Assembly: GCA_963813485.1 (NCBI GenBank)
Contig: CAWEZE010000029.1
Location: 62,001-126,000, forward strand
Direction of reading: 5' to 3'
Source of the DNA: DASQUK01 sp963813485
GTDB lineage: Bacteria; Actinomycetota; Acidimicrobiia; Acidimicrobiales; VFJN01
DNA length: 64,000 nucleotides
A program made the translations under genes and the position numbers. The stretch's first letter is position 1. The number at the start of each line of letters is the position of its first letter. The notes below the pieces were generated by a model. That model was not told the DNA's origin. It searched no databases and saw only the letters and a program-made list of their open reading frames with translations. This document shows, piece after piece, positions 49,263 to 56,776 of this stretch.

Positions 49263-50207
49263 ATGGCGACGCGCAGCCGTCCGACCGCGCAGACACCGGC
49301 TCGACGCAAGCCACGGGTGGCCGAGGACGTAATGGAAGCGACGCGGGAGGGCAGCGAGGTGCTCCTCCCCGAGCTGGTCGCCCACCTGCGCAAGAGCCGA
49401 GCCCAGCTACGCGAGGAGTGGGCCCGGCGCATCACCGACGCCGGCCTGCTCACGGCGATGACCCCGGAGGAGATCTTCTCCGAGGCGACATCCGTCTACG
49501 ACAACTACGTCGAGGCGCTGGAGACGGGCAGCGTCGAGACCCTCGAGAACTACGCCCGCAGCCTTTCGGAGCGCATCATCCCCCGCGGCGTCGAGACCGA
49601 CGAGGTGCTGGGCATCGTGCTCCTGCTGCGCGACGTGCTGGCCCGATCGCTGTTCGAGAAGTACCAGTCGGAATTCGACCTGTTGAACCGCGTGCTCGAC
49701 GCCTACGAGCCGGCGGCCAACCGCATCGCCAACACCGTGGGCGTCAGCTTCGTCCAGGAGCGCGAGCGCATCATCCGCCAGCAGCAGGAGGCGATCCGCG
49801 AGCTGTCCACGCCCGTGCTCCAGGTGCGGCCACGCCTCGTGATCCTGCCCATCATCGGCGCCCTCGACAGCCAGCGCGCCCGCCAGCTCACCGAGCAGCT
49901 GCTCCGGGCGATCCGTACCAATCGCGCCAAGGTGGTGGTCATCGACATCACCGGTGTCCCCGAGATCGACTCCACGGTGGCCAACCACATCGTGCAGACG
50001 GTCGACGCCTCGCGCCTGATGGGCGCAAGCGTGATCATCAGTGGTCTGTCGGCCGAGATCGCGCTGACGCTCGTGACCATCGGGGTCGAACTGTCCAAGG
50101 TCAACGCCGTGGGCGACCTGCAGGGGGGCATCGAAGCGGCTGAGCGCCTCCTCGGGTACGAGGTCTCGCACACGGAGCCTCTCGAGCCGGTCGTCGAACT
50201 GCGTTGA
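49263..50207 (+). CDS. RsbR-type stressosome protein
   Basis: The 314-residue protein has an N-terminal non-haem globin-like sensor (about 35-165) and a C-terminal STAS domain (about 190-300). The STAS part has the DITGVPEIDSTVANHIVQ core, with Ser where Bacillus RsbR has its first phospho-Thr, and SGLSAEIALTL, which keeps the second Thr. With RsbS it forms the stressosome core, phosphorylated by RsbT on stress. First gene of the operon; GGGGAGG 6 nt before the ATG. Confidence 0.88.
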   Translation: MATRSRPTAQTPARRKPRVAEDVMEATREGSEVLLPELVAHLRKSRAQLREEWARRITDAGLLTAMTPEEIFSEATSVYDNYVEALETGSVETLENYARSLSERIIPRGVETDEVLGIVLLLRDVLARSLFEKYQSEFDLLNRVLDAYEPAANRIANTVGVSFVQERERIIRQQQEAIRELSTPVLQVRPRLVILPIIGALDSQRARQLTEQLLRAIRTNRAKVVVIDITGVPEIDSTVANHIVQTVDASRLMGASVIISGLSAEIALTLVTIGVELSKVNAVGDLQGGIEAAERLLGYEVSHTEPLEPVVELR

Positions 50208-50236
50208 GCGAGCGTCCGCAATGCAGCGAGTCCTGG

Positions 50237-50327
50237 GCCCGAGCGGCCCGTCGCCGCAGGCGACATGAGCGGGCGAGCTGACGCGTCGGAGCCCGAGCGG
50301 CCCGTCGCCGCAGGCGACTTGAGCGGG
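50237..50327. repeat. Family A repeats, two units between rsbR and rsbS
   Basis: Units at 50237-50273 and 50291-50327 share GCCCGAGCGGCCC, hairpin GTCGCC-GCA-GGCGAC and GAGCGGG. The hairpin sequence differs from the ligA and 21-kb copies but pairs fully. They occupy the 136-nt gap within an otherwise tightly packed operon, so they may reduce or split transcription between rsbR and rsbS. Confidence 0.8.
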
Positions 50328-50343
50328 AGATATTGACAGCCCG

Positions 50344-50703
50344 ATGGCAGTCCCCATCCTGCGGCAGGGCGAGTACCTGATTGCCACGGTCCAGTCGGCG
50401 ATGACCGACACCGAGGCACTGCGGCTCCGCGACGACCTCGTCCGCCAAGTGGGGCAGTACCGCGCGCGGGGCATCATCGTCGACCTCACGGCGCTGGACC
50501 TCATGGACTCGTTCGCAGCACGGTCACTGCGCACCATCGCTCACATGACCCGCCTGCGGGGGGCGGACACGGTGGTGGTCGGCGTACAGCCCGAGGTGGC
50601 GTTCGCCATGGTCCAGCTCGGCTTGACGTTCGAGGACGTCTACACGGCGCTCGATCTCGAGGAGGGACTGCGCTTCCTCGACGCCCGGACCAGGAAGGAC
50701 TGA
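50344..50703 (+). CDS. RsbS-type STAS stressosome protein
   Basis: The 119-residue single STAS domain has the phospho-acceptor Ser56 in LMDSFAARS. RsbS is the scaffold that sequesters RsbT in unstressed cells and releases it when phosphorylated. Two nt separate its stop from rsbT. Confidence 0.88.
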   Translation: MAVPILRQGEYLIATVQSAMTDTEALRLRDDLVRQVGQYRARGIIVDLTALDLMDSFAARSLRTIAHMTRLRGADTVVVGVQPEVAFAMVQLGLTFEDVYTALDLEEGLRFLDARTRKD

Positions 50704-50705
50704 GG

Positions 50706-51113
50706 ATGCCGCTGGAGGGCCCGCTGCGGGTCCCCATCGCCGCAGACGTCGACATCGTCACGGCGCGCCAGGAAGGACGCGACCTGGCGGAGCGCATGGG
50801 CTGCTCCAGCATCGAGTCGACGATGATCGCCACCGCCATCTCCGAGATCGCCCGCAACATCATGAGCCATGCCGGGCGGGGCGAGATCGCCATCAGCGCA
50901 GTCGCGATCGACGGGCGCAACGCCATAGAGGTGGTCGCCAGCGACGAGGGCCCGGGCATCGCCGACATCGAACGCGCCCTGCAGGACGGCTACTCCACGG
51001 GCGCGGGGCTCGGCCTCGGCCTCCCGGGCGCCGGGCGGTTGATGGACCACTTCGAGGTTCGGTCCGAAGTCGGGGTGGGTACCACGGTTGTCATGCGAAA
51101 GTGGTGCCCGTAG
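50706..51113 (+). CDS. RsbT-type serine/threonine kinase
   Basis: The 135-residue GHKL-fold kinase has the N box EIARNIM, G1 DEGPGI and G2 GAGLGLGLPG. It phosphorylates RsbS/RsbR and, once freed, activates the RsbU-type phosphatase. Its 3' end overlaps the next gene by 13 nt. Confidence 0.9.
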   Translation: MPLEGPLRVPIAADVDIVTARQEGRDLAERMGCSSIESTMIATAISEIARNIMSHAGRGEIAISAVAIDGRNAIEVVASDEGPGIADIERALQDGYSTGAGLGLGLPGAGRLMDHFEVRSEVGVGTTVVMRKWCP

Positions 51114-51772
51114 TGGGTGATCCGGGGCTCCAGCCCCAAGCCGGGGGCGGCGCGGCGGAGGTCCGGGCGGCCACAATCGCCTGCGTTGACTGGGCGGTGT
51201 CGGGTCGGCCGCTTCGGGGCGAGGTCGTGTCCGGCGACCTCGCCGCCTGCGTGCCCGTGGGCGACGGCGCCCTGCTGGCTGCCATCGACGGGCTGGGTCA
51301 CGGCGCCAAGGCGGCGGAGGCCGCCGAGATCGCCCGCGACACCATCGCCGCCCACAGCAGCGAGACGCTCGCCAGCCTGCTGCGCCTCTGTCACGTCGGA
51401 CTGGCCCGCACGCGCGGCGCGGCCATCACACTGGCGCGCGTCCAGTGCGAGGCGGGCATGCTCCAATGGGTCGGCGTGGGCAACGTCGAGGCCTACCTCG
51501 TACGGCGCACTGGCAGCGGTCACGGCTCGATGGTCGCCAGCGCAGTGTTGTTCGGGGGAACCGTCGGCTACCGGCTCCCGCCCCTGCGCGATTCGGTCGT
51601 CGAGTTGCGGCCGAACGACCTGGTGATCATGGCCACCGACGGGGTCAGCCAGCAATTCATTCCCGAGGTGGCCACGGGTCGACCTGTCGACCGCATCGCC
51701 GCCATGATCCTCGAGGGCCACGCCAGGCCGTCCGACGACGCCCTGGTGGCCGTGGCCCGTGTGCGAGAGTGA
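51101..51772 (+). CDS. RsbX-type PP2C phosphatase
   Basis: The 223-residue SpoIIE/PP2C-fold protein has DGLGHGAKAAEAAE (metal-binding Asp) and ATDGVSQQF motifs and lacks any sensor domain. It is expected to remove phosphate from RsbR/RsbS and reset the stressosome. GTG start inside rsbT indicates translational coupling; a second GTG at 51113 is possible. Confidence 0.84.
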   Translation: MVPVVGDPGLQPQAGGGAAEVRAATIACVDWAVSGRPLRGEVVSGDLAACVPVGDGALLAAIDGLGHGAKAAEAAEIARDTIAAHSSETLASLLRLCHVGLARTRGAAITLARVQCEAGMLQWVGVGNVEAYLVRRTGSGHGSMVASAVLFGGTVGYRLPPLRDSVVELRPNDLVIMATDGVSQQFIPEVATGRPVDRIAAMILEGHARPSDDALVAVARVRE

Positions 51773-51775
51773 CGC

Positions 51776-52819
51776 TTGGCCGCAACGCAGGCTGATGGAC
51801 GGCCGAAGATGAGGACCGATCGCGACCGTTTGATCGATGGCTACCGCGCAGCGCTGCGGCACTACCTCGACACGCGTGACGAGTCCGGTCGCAGCCGGGC
51901 CTACGAGCTGGGCCACTCGGCCGTGGAGGCGGAGATCGGCCTCCTCGAGCTGGCGACCATCCATAGCGAGGCTGTCACCGACCTGCTGGCCGACAGGCCC
52001 GAGGGTGAGACCGTAGCGGCATGCATGGAGTTCTTCGTCGAGAGCCTGTCCACCTTCGACATGGCCCAGCGCGGTTTCTGGGAGGCCCAGGCACGGGCGG
52101 CCCGGGAGCACGCCATCTCGCTGGGCCTGCAGCGCAGCCTGCTGCCCGCGGTGGTGCCGTCGTTCGGCCGCCTCGACCTGGCCGTGCGCTACCTACCGGC
52201 CGAGGTCGGCACCGAGGTGGGCGGCGACTGGTACGACGTGATCGAGTTGGCCCGCCATCGCGTGGGTCTGGTGATCGGCGACGTGATGGGCCACGGCGTC
52301 CGCCAGGCGGCGGTGATGGGACAGCTCCGTTTGGGCACCCGGGCATACGCGGTGGAGGACGGTCCGCTCGCCGAGGTGGTCCGGCGGGTCGACGTGTTGT
52401 TGCAGAACCTCGGCGACCTCCATACCGCCACGCTGGTGCTGGCCGTCATCGATCTCGACGCCTGGTCGCTGGAGCTGGTCAATGCCGGCCACCCGCCCCC
52501 GATCGTCATCGATCCCGGGGGCGCGACTCGCATGCTGACCGAGGGGCACAGCCGCCTGCTGGGCGTGGCTCCGCCCGACGACCCCCGCGACCTCCTCGGG
52601 CCGGTGCCGCTGGAGGCCGGCACCGCCCTTTTGCTCTACACCGACGGCCTGCTCGAGCAGCCCGAGCGCGAGGGTCAGGACGGTCTGGCGCTGCTGCGCA
52701 AGTCGGTCGAGGGCTTTACGGGCGGTGCCGACGAGCTGTGTGAGCGGGTGACCGACGCGCTGGTGGGCGGCCCCGCCCGTGACGACATCTGCCTGCTGGC
52801 GACGCGCATAGAGGCCTGA
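51776..52819 (+). CDS. RsbU-like PP2C phosphatase, RsbT target
   Basis: The 347-residue protein has an N-terminal helical domain (about 10-100) like the RsbT-binding region of RsbU. A PP2C catalytic domain follows, with GGDWYDVIELARHRVGLVIGD, then DVMGHGVRQAA, LVNAGHPPP and YTDGLLE motifs. Activated by RsbT, it would dephosphorylate an anti-sigma antagonist such as the STAS protein at 52882. TTG start at 51776; ATG at 51809 is the alternative. Confidence 0.84.
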   Translation: MAATQADGRPKMRTDRDRLIDGYRAALRHYLDTRDESGRSRAYELGHSAVEAEIGLLELATIHSEAVTDLLADRPEGETVAACMEFFVESLSTFDMAQRGFWEAQARAAREHAISLGLQRSLLPAVVPSFGRLDLAVRYLPAEVGTEVGGDWYDVIELARHRVGLVIGDVMGHGVRQAAVMGQLRLGTRAYAVEDGPLAEVVRRVDVLLQNLGDLHTATLVLAVIDLDAWSLELVNAGHPPPIVIDPGGATRMLTEGHSRLLGVAPPDDPRDLLGPVPLEAGTALLLYTDGLLEQPEREGQDGLALLRKSVEGFTGGADELCERVTDALVGGPARDDICLLATRIEA

Positions 52820-52881
52820 GCGTGGTCAACTACGCCGGCGGCCCCGGGCCGGGCGTCGAGGCGACCGCTCGATCAGGCGTC

Positions 52882-53220
52882 CTACGGGTTGTCGACCAGT
52901 AGGTCGGACAAACCGGTGATCTCGATGAGCCGCCCCACGCTGGCCGAGACGACCGTCATGCCGAACGTGGCGCCGGCGTCCTCGGCAGCCGCACGGGCCA
53001 TGAGCACCGCTCGGAGCCCCGCAGAGTCGGCGAAGCTCAGCCCGCCGGCGTCCACCTCGACGCGAGTCACCTTCTGCTGGAGCAGGCCCGACACCGCCGT
53101 CGTCAACTCGTCGGCGGTATGCAGATCGAGCTCGCCGACCAAGGCGACGACGCCTCGGGAGCCGTCACGACGCGTGGAAACGGAGAAGCCCCCGGCTTCC
53201 CGTTCATCCTCTGTGGTCAT
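52882..53220 (-). CDS. STAS-domain anti-sigma factor antagonist (RsbV-like)
   Basis: The 112-residue STAS protein has the phospho-acceptor Ser in SFADSAGLRAVL. Dephosphorylated by an RsbU-type enzyme, it would bind the anti-sigma kinase (candidate at 53668) and release a sigma factor. GGAGGTGGAC lies directly before the ATG. It converges on the phosphatase gene. Confidence 0.86.
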   Translation of the reverse strand: MTTEDEREAGGFSVSTRRDGSRGVVALVGELDLHTADELTTAVSGLLQQKVTRVEVDAGGLSFADSAGLRAVLMARAAAEDAGATFGMTVVSASVGRLIEITGLSDLLVDNP

Positions 53221-53301
53221 GTCCACCTCCGGGAGCCACGCCCGAACCATTCCCCTTGGCAGTCCGGCGAAACCGACGCATCGCTCCCGCGCTGCCGGGG
53301 A

Positions 53302-53379
53302 ATGAGTTGTGCGGGGGCCAATGTGATCGTATTGGTGCTCGTGGTGGTGTTCGTCGCACTGACGGTCACAACCGACTGA
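53302..53379 (+). CDS. Candidate 25-residue membrane peptide
   Basis: The reading MSCAGANVIVLVLVVVFVALT... is almost entirely one membrane helix, in the divergent gap between the STAS gene and the acidic protein gene. No clear ribosome-binding site or -10 box is visible, so translation is uncertain. The hydrophobic run is unusual for a chance intergenic reading. Confidence 0.3.
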   Translation: MSCAGANVIVLVLVVVFVALTVTTD

Positions 53380-53411
53380 TCGCAGCGACCAGACAGCCCC
53401 GGGAGGTGGCC

Positions 53412-53594
53412 GTGGCCGAACAGACTCCGATCCCCGACGACGAGCGGCCGGTCGTGGAGATCGACCCGGTCGCACCTGGCGGCGAACCCGTGCCCGACGA
53501 CGAGCGCCCGGTCCCCGACAGCGGTGCCGACGCCGCACCGCTACCGGACGACGAACGCCCAGTCCCTGACGACGACGAGCTCGAGAGCCGCTGA
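53412..53594 (+). CDS. Small acidic repeat protein (PDDERPV repeats)
   Basis: The 60-residue acidic peptide has three PDDERPV heptads spaced by Gly/Pro/Ala-rich linkers and ends in DDDELESR. GGGAGG lies just before the GTG. Probably disordered; its position between the STAS and RsbW-like genes suggests a link to stress signalling, but no function is known. Confidence 0.55.
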   Translation: MAEQTPIPDDERPVVEIDPVAPGGEPVPDDERPVPDSGADAAPLPDDERPVPDDDELESR

Positions 53595-53667
53595 CACGCG
53601 GGCGCAGAACGGCCGTGCACCTGAGGTTTCCTGTTAGTCCGGACGTTTGGCGGATAGGGGAGGGTCG

Positions 53668-54045
53668 ATGCAGGCCTACGCCCGCTTCCGCCGTACCAGC
53701 GACCAGATACCGGAGGCTCGGGCGTTTGTGCGGGAGACGCTGTTCCGATGGGGCGAGACCTCCCGGGTCAACGACGCCCTCCTGGTCACCAGCGAGCTGT
53801 TCACCAATGCCGTCCTGCACGGGTCCGGGCGCATCGACGTCTACGTGACGCTGGACCCCGAGGCGCTGCGGATCGCCGTCGTGGACGACGGGCTACGACC
53901 GCCGGACCCGTGGCCAAGGCGGGATGCGACCCCCACCCTGGGCGGACGGGGCCTGCAGATCGTCGATGCACTCGCGTCCACGTGGGGCAACAACTTCGAC
54001 CCAGCCGGCCGGACCCGCGTGTGGGCGGAGATGCCGCGGGAGTAA
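53668..54045 (+). CDS. RsbW-like ATP-binding anti-sigma factor
   Basis: The 125-residue HATPase_c_2 protein has an N box ELFTNAVLHGSG, G1 VVDDG and G2 GGRGLQIVDAL. It is the likely partner of the STAS antagonist and of a sigma factor encoded elsewhere. AGGGGAGGG precedes the ATG. A family C repeat follows immediately after the stop. Confidence 0.85.
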   Translation: MQAYARFRRTSDQIPEARAFVRETLFRWGETSRVNDALLVTSELFTNAVLHGSGRIDVYVTLDPEALRIAVVDDGLRPPDPWPRRDATPTLGGRGLQIVDALASTWGNNFDPAGRTRVWAEMPRE

Positions 54046-54096
54046 GGAGCCGAGCGGATAGGGCGGTTCGTGCAGCCTACGCGGGGGAATTTGGCG
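54046..54096 (+). repeat. Family C repeat, copy 2 (51 bp)
   Basis: Nearly identical to 39233-39283 (two differences) but on the other strand. It starts directly after the RsbW-like stop, between converging genes, suggesting a terminator or palindrome-derived element. The rest of the gap to azlD (54097-54148) shows nothing further. Confidence 0.8.
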
Positions 54097-54148
54097 AGCC
54101 TCGACTACCAGCCGACATCGGGTCCCCAACATGCCTTCCTGGCTGTCG

Positions 54149-54451
54149 TCAGCTCACCAGCCGTACCAGCGCGGTGGCCGCCGCGGCGCTGACCACCACG
54201 ACCACGAACGGCGCCCGCCGCCACGTGGCGATGAGCGCTACCGCCAGCCCCACGGCTCGGGCGTCGAGCACCAGGCGCCGGTCTCCGGCGAACGTGTTGA
54301 CGGCCACGAGCGCGGGCAGAAGTGCGGCCGGCAGGAGTCCCGCCATCTGCAGGAGTCGCCCCCCGGCGGATCGGGGACCGAGCACGACCAGCCCGAGCGC
54401 CTTCAGGGCGTAGGCGGCCGCGCCCAGCGCCAGCAGCGCCGACCAACTCAT
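54149..54451 (-). CDS. azlD: AzlD-family branched-chain amino acid transport subunit
   Basis: The 100-residue protein has about four membrane segments (5-25, 30-50, 62-80, 82-100). Small size and position after azlC identify it. With AzlC it exports branched-chain amino acids. The ATG overlaps the azlC stop (ATGA, 54448-54451). Confidence 0.82.
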   Translation of the reverse strand: MSWSALLALGAAAYALKALGLVVLGPRSAGGRLLQMAGLLPAALLPALVAVNTFAGDRRLVLDARAVGLAVALIATWRRAPFVVVVVSAAAATALVRLVS

Positions 54452-55200
54452 GCCTCGGCGCCGTCCCCAGGTCCGCGGGAAACGAACAGCGCCGGCACCA
54501 CCCCGGCGGCGGCGGCGACGATCGGGACACCGGCGGGCGTGAAGGGGACGAGCAGCAGTGCGATGGCGGTGCCCGTGGCCGCGGCCACCCGGCCCGCCCG
54601 GGATGCCAGGTGGGGAACGGCCAGCGCGACATACCCCGCCGGGAAGGCGGCGTCGAGCCCGAAGGCCTCGGGGTCGCCGATCGCGTCACCGGCGATCGCC
54701 CCCAGGGCCGTGCTGATGTTCCAGCACAAGAACACGGCGATGCCCGTGATCCAGAACGCCTGCTCGCGGGCGGCGGGGCTCGACTGGGCGGTGGCCATCG
54801 CCGTCGTCTCGTCGATGACGAGCTGGGCCGCGACGAGGCGCCGCCCTAGGCCCCGGCCCGGCCCGCGCCGGGCGCGGGCGGATTGCCCGGTGACGCGGCG
54901 GGCGAGCGTGGGCGCCAGGGCCACGCCGTAGGCGGCGTTGCGGGCGGCCAGCAGCAGCGCCGAGCTGAAGGCCGACGCCAGCGATCCACCCGAAGCCAGG
55001 ATCCCCACGACGGCGAACTGGCTGGCCCCCGTGAACACCACCAGCGACATGACACAGGCCTGGGCCACGGACAGCCCGGCGGTGGTGGCAAGCACGCCGA
55101 ACGACGTCCCGAACACGCCAACGGCCACGCCCAGCACCCAGGCGTCGCGGCGCACACTCGCTTCGAGCGCACCGGACGGGTGCGCCGGGCGACCGCCCAC
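54448..55200 (-). CDS. azlC: AzlC-family branched-chain amino acid exporter
   Basis: The 250-residue protein has about seven membrane segments and the AzlC opening DAWVLGVAVGVFGTSFGVL, then FTGASQFAVVGILASGG and LAARNAAYGVALAP. It forms the large subunit of the exporter; the regulator is not adjacent. GTG start. Confidence 0.86.
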   Translation of the reverse strand: MGGRPAHPSGALEASVRRDAWVLGVAVGVFGTSFGVLATTAGLSVAQACVMSLVVFTGASQFAVVGILASGGSLASAFSSALLLAARNAAYGVALAPTLARRVTGQSARARRGPGRGLGRRLVAAQLVIDETTAMATAQSSPAAREQAFWITGIAVFLCWNISTALGAIAGDAIGDPEAFGLDAAFPAGYVALAVPHLASRAGRVAAATGTAIALLLVPFTPAGVPIVAAAAGVVPALFVSRGPGDGAEA

Positions 55201-55244
55201 GGCGTTCAGAGGCCCAGCGGGCGGGATGCTCCGAAGGGCACCCC

Positions 55245-55258
55245 CGCGTGGGAATTTG
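55245..55258 (+). repeat. Partial family C-like sequence
   Basis: The 14-mer CGCGTGGGAATTTG is identical to part of family C copy 1. The surrounding sequence is too different to call a full copy. It lies in the 139-nt gap between azlC and the amidase gene, which holds nothing else clear. Confidence 0.4.
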
Positions 55259-55339
55259 TCGCCGGGTCGCAGCTCAACAGCTGGGCCTCCCGGCAGCGCT
55301 GACCACGGTGAGCCAAGATCACGTACCTATCCGAACTCT

Positions 55340-56740
55340 TCAGTCGAGCGGGGGAACGCGATAGCCGGCACCGCAGGCGTCGGCCAGCAGGCCGGCGGCG
55401 ACGATCGCCTCCCGGTCGTGGTACCAGGGAGCAACCACCTGGAGCCCGACGGGCATGCCGGTGGTAGCGGTGAACCCGACCGGGGGCACGGCAGACGGCA
55501 GGCCCATGATGCCGATGAGCCCGGTCCAGCTGATGAGGGACGGGTAGGGACGGTCGACGCCGTCGATGTCGATGGTCCGGTCGATGAAGTCCCCCTGCTG
55601 GTTGTGCGGGAAGGCTTCGACCGGGAGTACCGGGCACAGCAGCAGGTCGTAGGCGTCGAACCACTCGGCCCATGCCCGGCGCAACCCGGCGCGCCGGTCG
55701 AGCGCGTGGAGCCAGTTCAGGTGGCCACCGGCCACCACCTCGCCCAGTGCCGGGTCCATGCTGGGGCTGACGGCGGCACCGACCGCCTCCATGAACAGGG
55801 TCACCTGCTCGTCGAAGGCGACGTCGGGGTGTGCCTCCTCCGCCCTGGCGCCGGCGTCGGCCAGAGCGTCGACGGCGCGGTCCGCCACGGCGCGCACCTC
55901 GGCACCGAGCGGGACGCTGGGCTCGTCCAGCCACACGCCCACTCGGTAGTCGGCCAGGCTCGTCGCCCTCGACCCAGGCAGCTCGAGCCGCCAGCCGACA
56001 GCATCCTCGTCCAGGGGTCCGGCGACGACGTCCAGCAGCAGCTCGAGGTCGTCGGCGCTGCGGGCGAGGGGTCCCAACACGTTGATGTCGGGGTCGGACA
56101 CTCCCCCGCCGACGCGATCGAGGTAGCCACGCTGGGGCACGACGCCGTAGGTGGTCTTGAGCCCGAACACGCCGCAGCAATGCGCCGGGACCCGCACCGA
56201 GCCACCGATGTCGGTGCCCAGCTCGAAGCTGGTGAGTCCTGCCGCCACGGCGGCCGCAGCGCCGCCCGAGGAGCCGCCTGGGACCCGGGCCGGGTCCCAG
56301 GGATTGTTGGTGGTGCCGAAGACCTCGTTGTAGGTCTGCAAGTCACCCGACCAGCGCGGGACGTTGGTCTTCCCGAACACGACCGCACCCGCCGCCCGCA
56401 ACCGGGCCACCGCGGGCGCGTCTGCCGCCGGCAGGTGGTCGGTCAACTCGACGGCACCGCCAGTCGAGCGCACGCCGGCGACCTCGAGGGCGTCCTTGAC
56501 GGTGATGGGCAAGCCGTGGAGCGGTCCGGTGGTCTCGCCACGGGCCGTCGCCTCGTCGGCCGCCGCCGCCCGTTCCCCGGCCCGTTCGGCGTCGAGAGTC
56601 ACGACGGCGTTGAGCTTGGGGTCGATGCGGTCGATGCGGTCGAGGGCGATGGACAGCAACTCGCGGCTGGCGATCTCCCGACGGCGGACCGCGTCGGCCA
56701 GCTGTCCCGCCGTCCAGGTGAGCACGTCGTCGCTTGGCAT
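55340..56740 (-). CDS. Amidase signature family enzyme
   Basis: The 466-residue amidase has the catalytic Lys in ITVKDALEVAGV, the GGSSGGAAAAVAAG motif with the two Ser, and GTDIGGSVRVPAHCCGVFGLK. Not GatA: no gatB/gatC nearby and the C-terminal half differs. It hydrolyses unknown amides. ATG at 56740 chosen; an in-frame GTG 5 codons earlier exists. Confidence 0.84.
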   Translation of the reverse strand: MPSDDVLTWTAGQLADAVRRREIASRELLSIALDRIDRIDPKLNAVVTLDAERAGERAAAADEATARGETTGPLHGLPITVKDALEVAGVRSTGGAVELTDHLPAADAPAVARLRAAGAVVFGKTNVPRWSGDLQTYNEVFGTTNNPWDPARVPGGSSGGAAAAVAAGLTSFELGTDIGGSVRVPAHCCGVFGLKTTYGVVPQRGYLDRVGGGVSDPDINVLGPLARSADDLELLLDVVAGPLDEDAVGWRLELPGSRATSLADYRVGVWLDEPSVPLGAEVRAVADRAVDALADAGARAEEAHPDVAFDEQVTLFMEAVGAAVSPSMDPALGEVVAGGHLNWLHALDRRAGLRRAWAEWFDAYDLLLCPVLPVEAFPHNQQGDFIDRTIDIDGVDRPYPSLISWTGLIGIMGLPSAVPPVGFTATTGMPVGLQVVAPWYHDREAIVAAGLLADACGAGYRVPPLD

Positions 56741-56776
56741 GCGCCTTGATACCACCGGCCGGCGCCGAGGCCGCCC

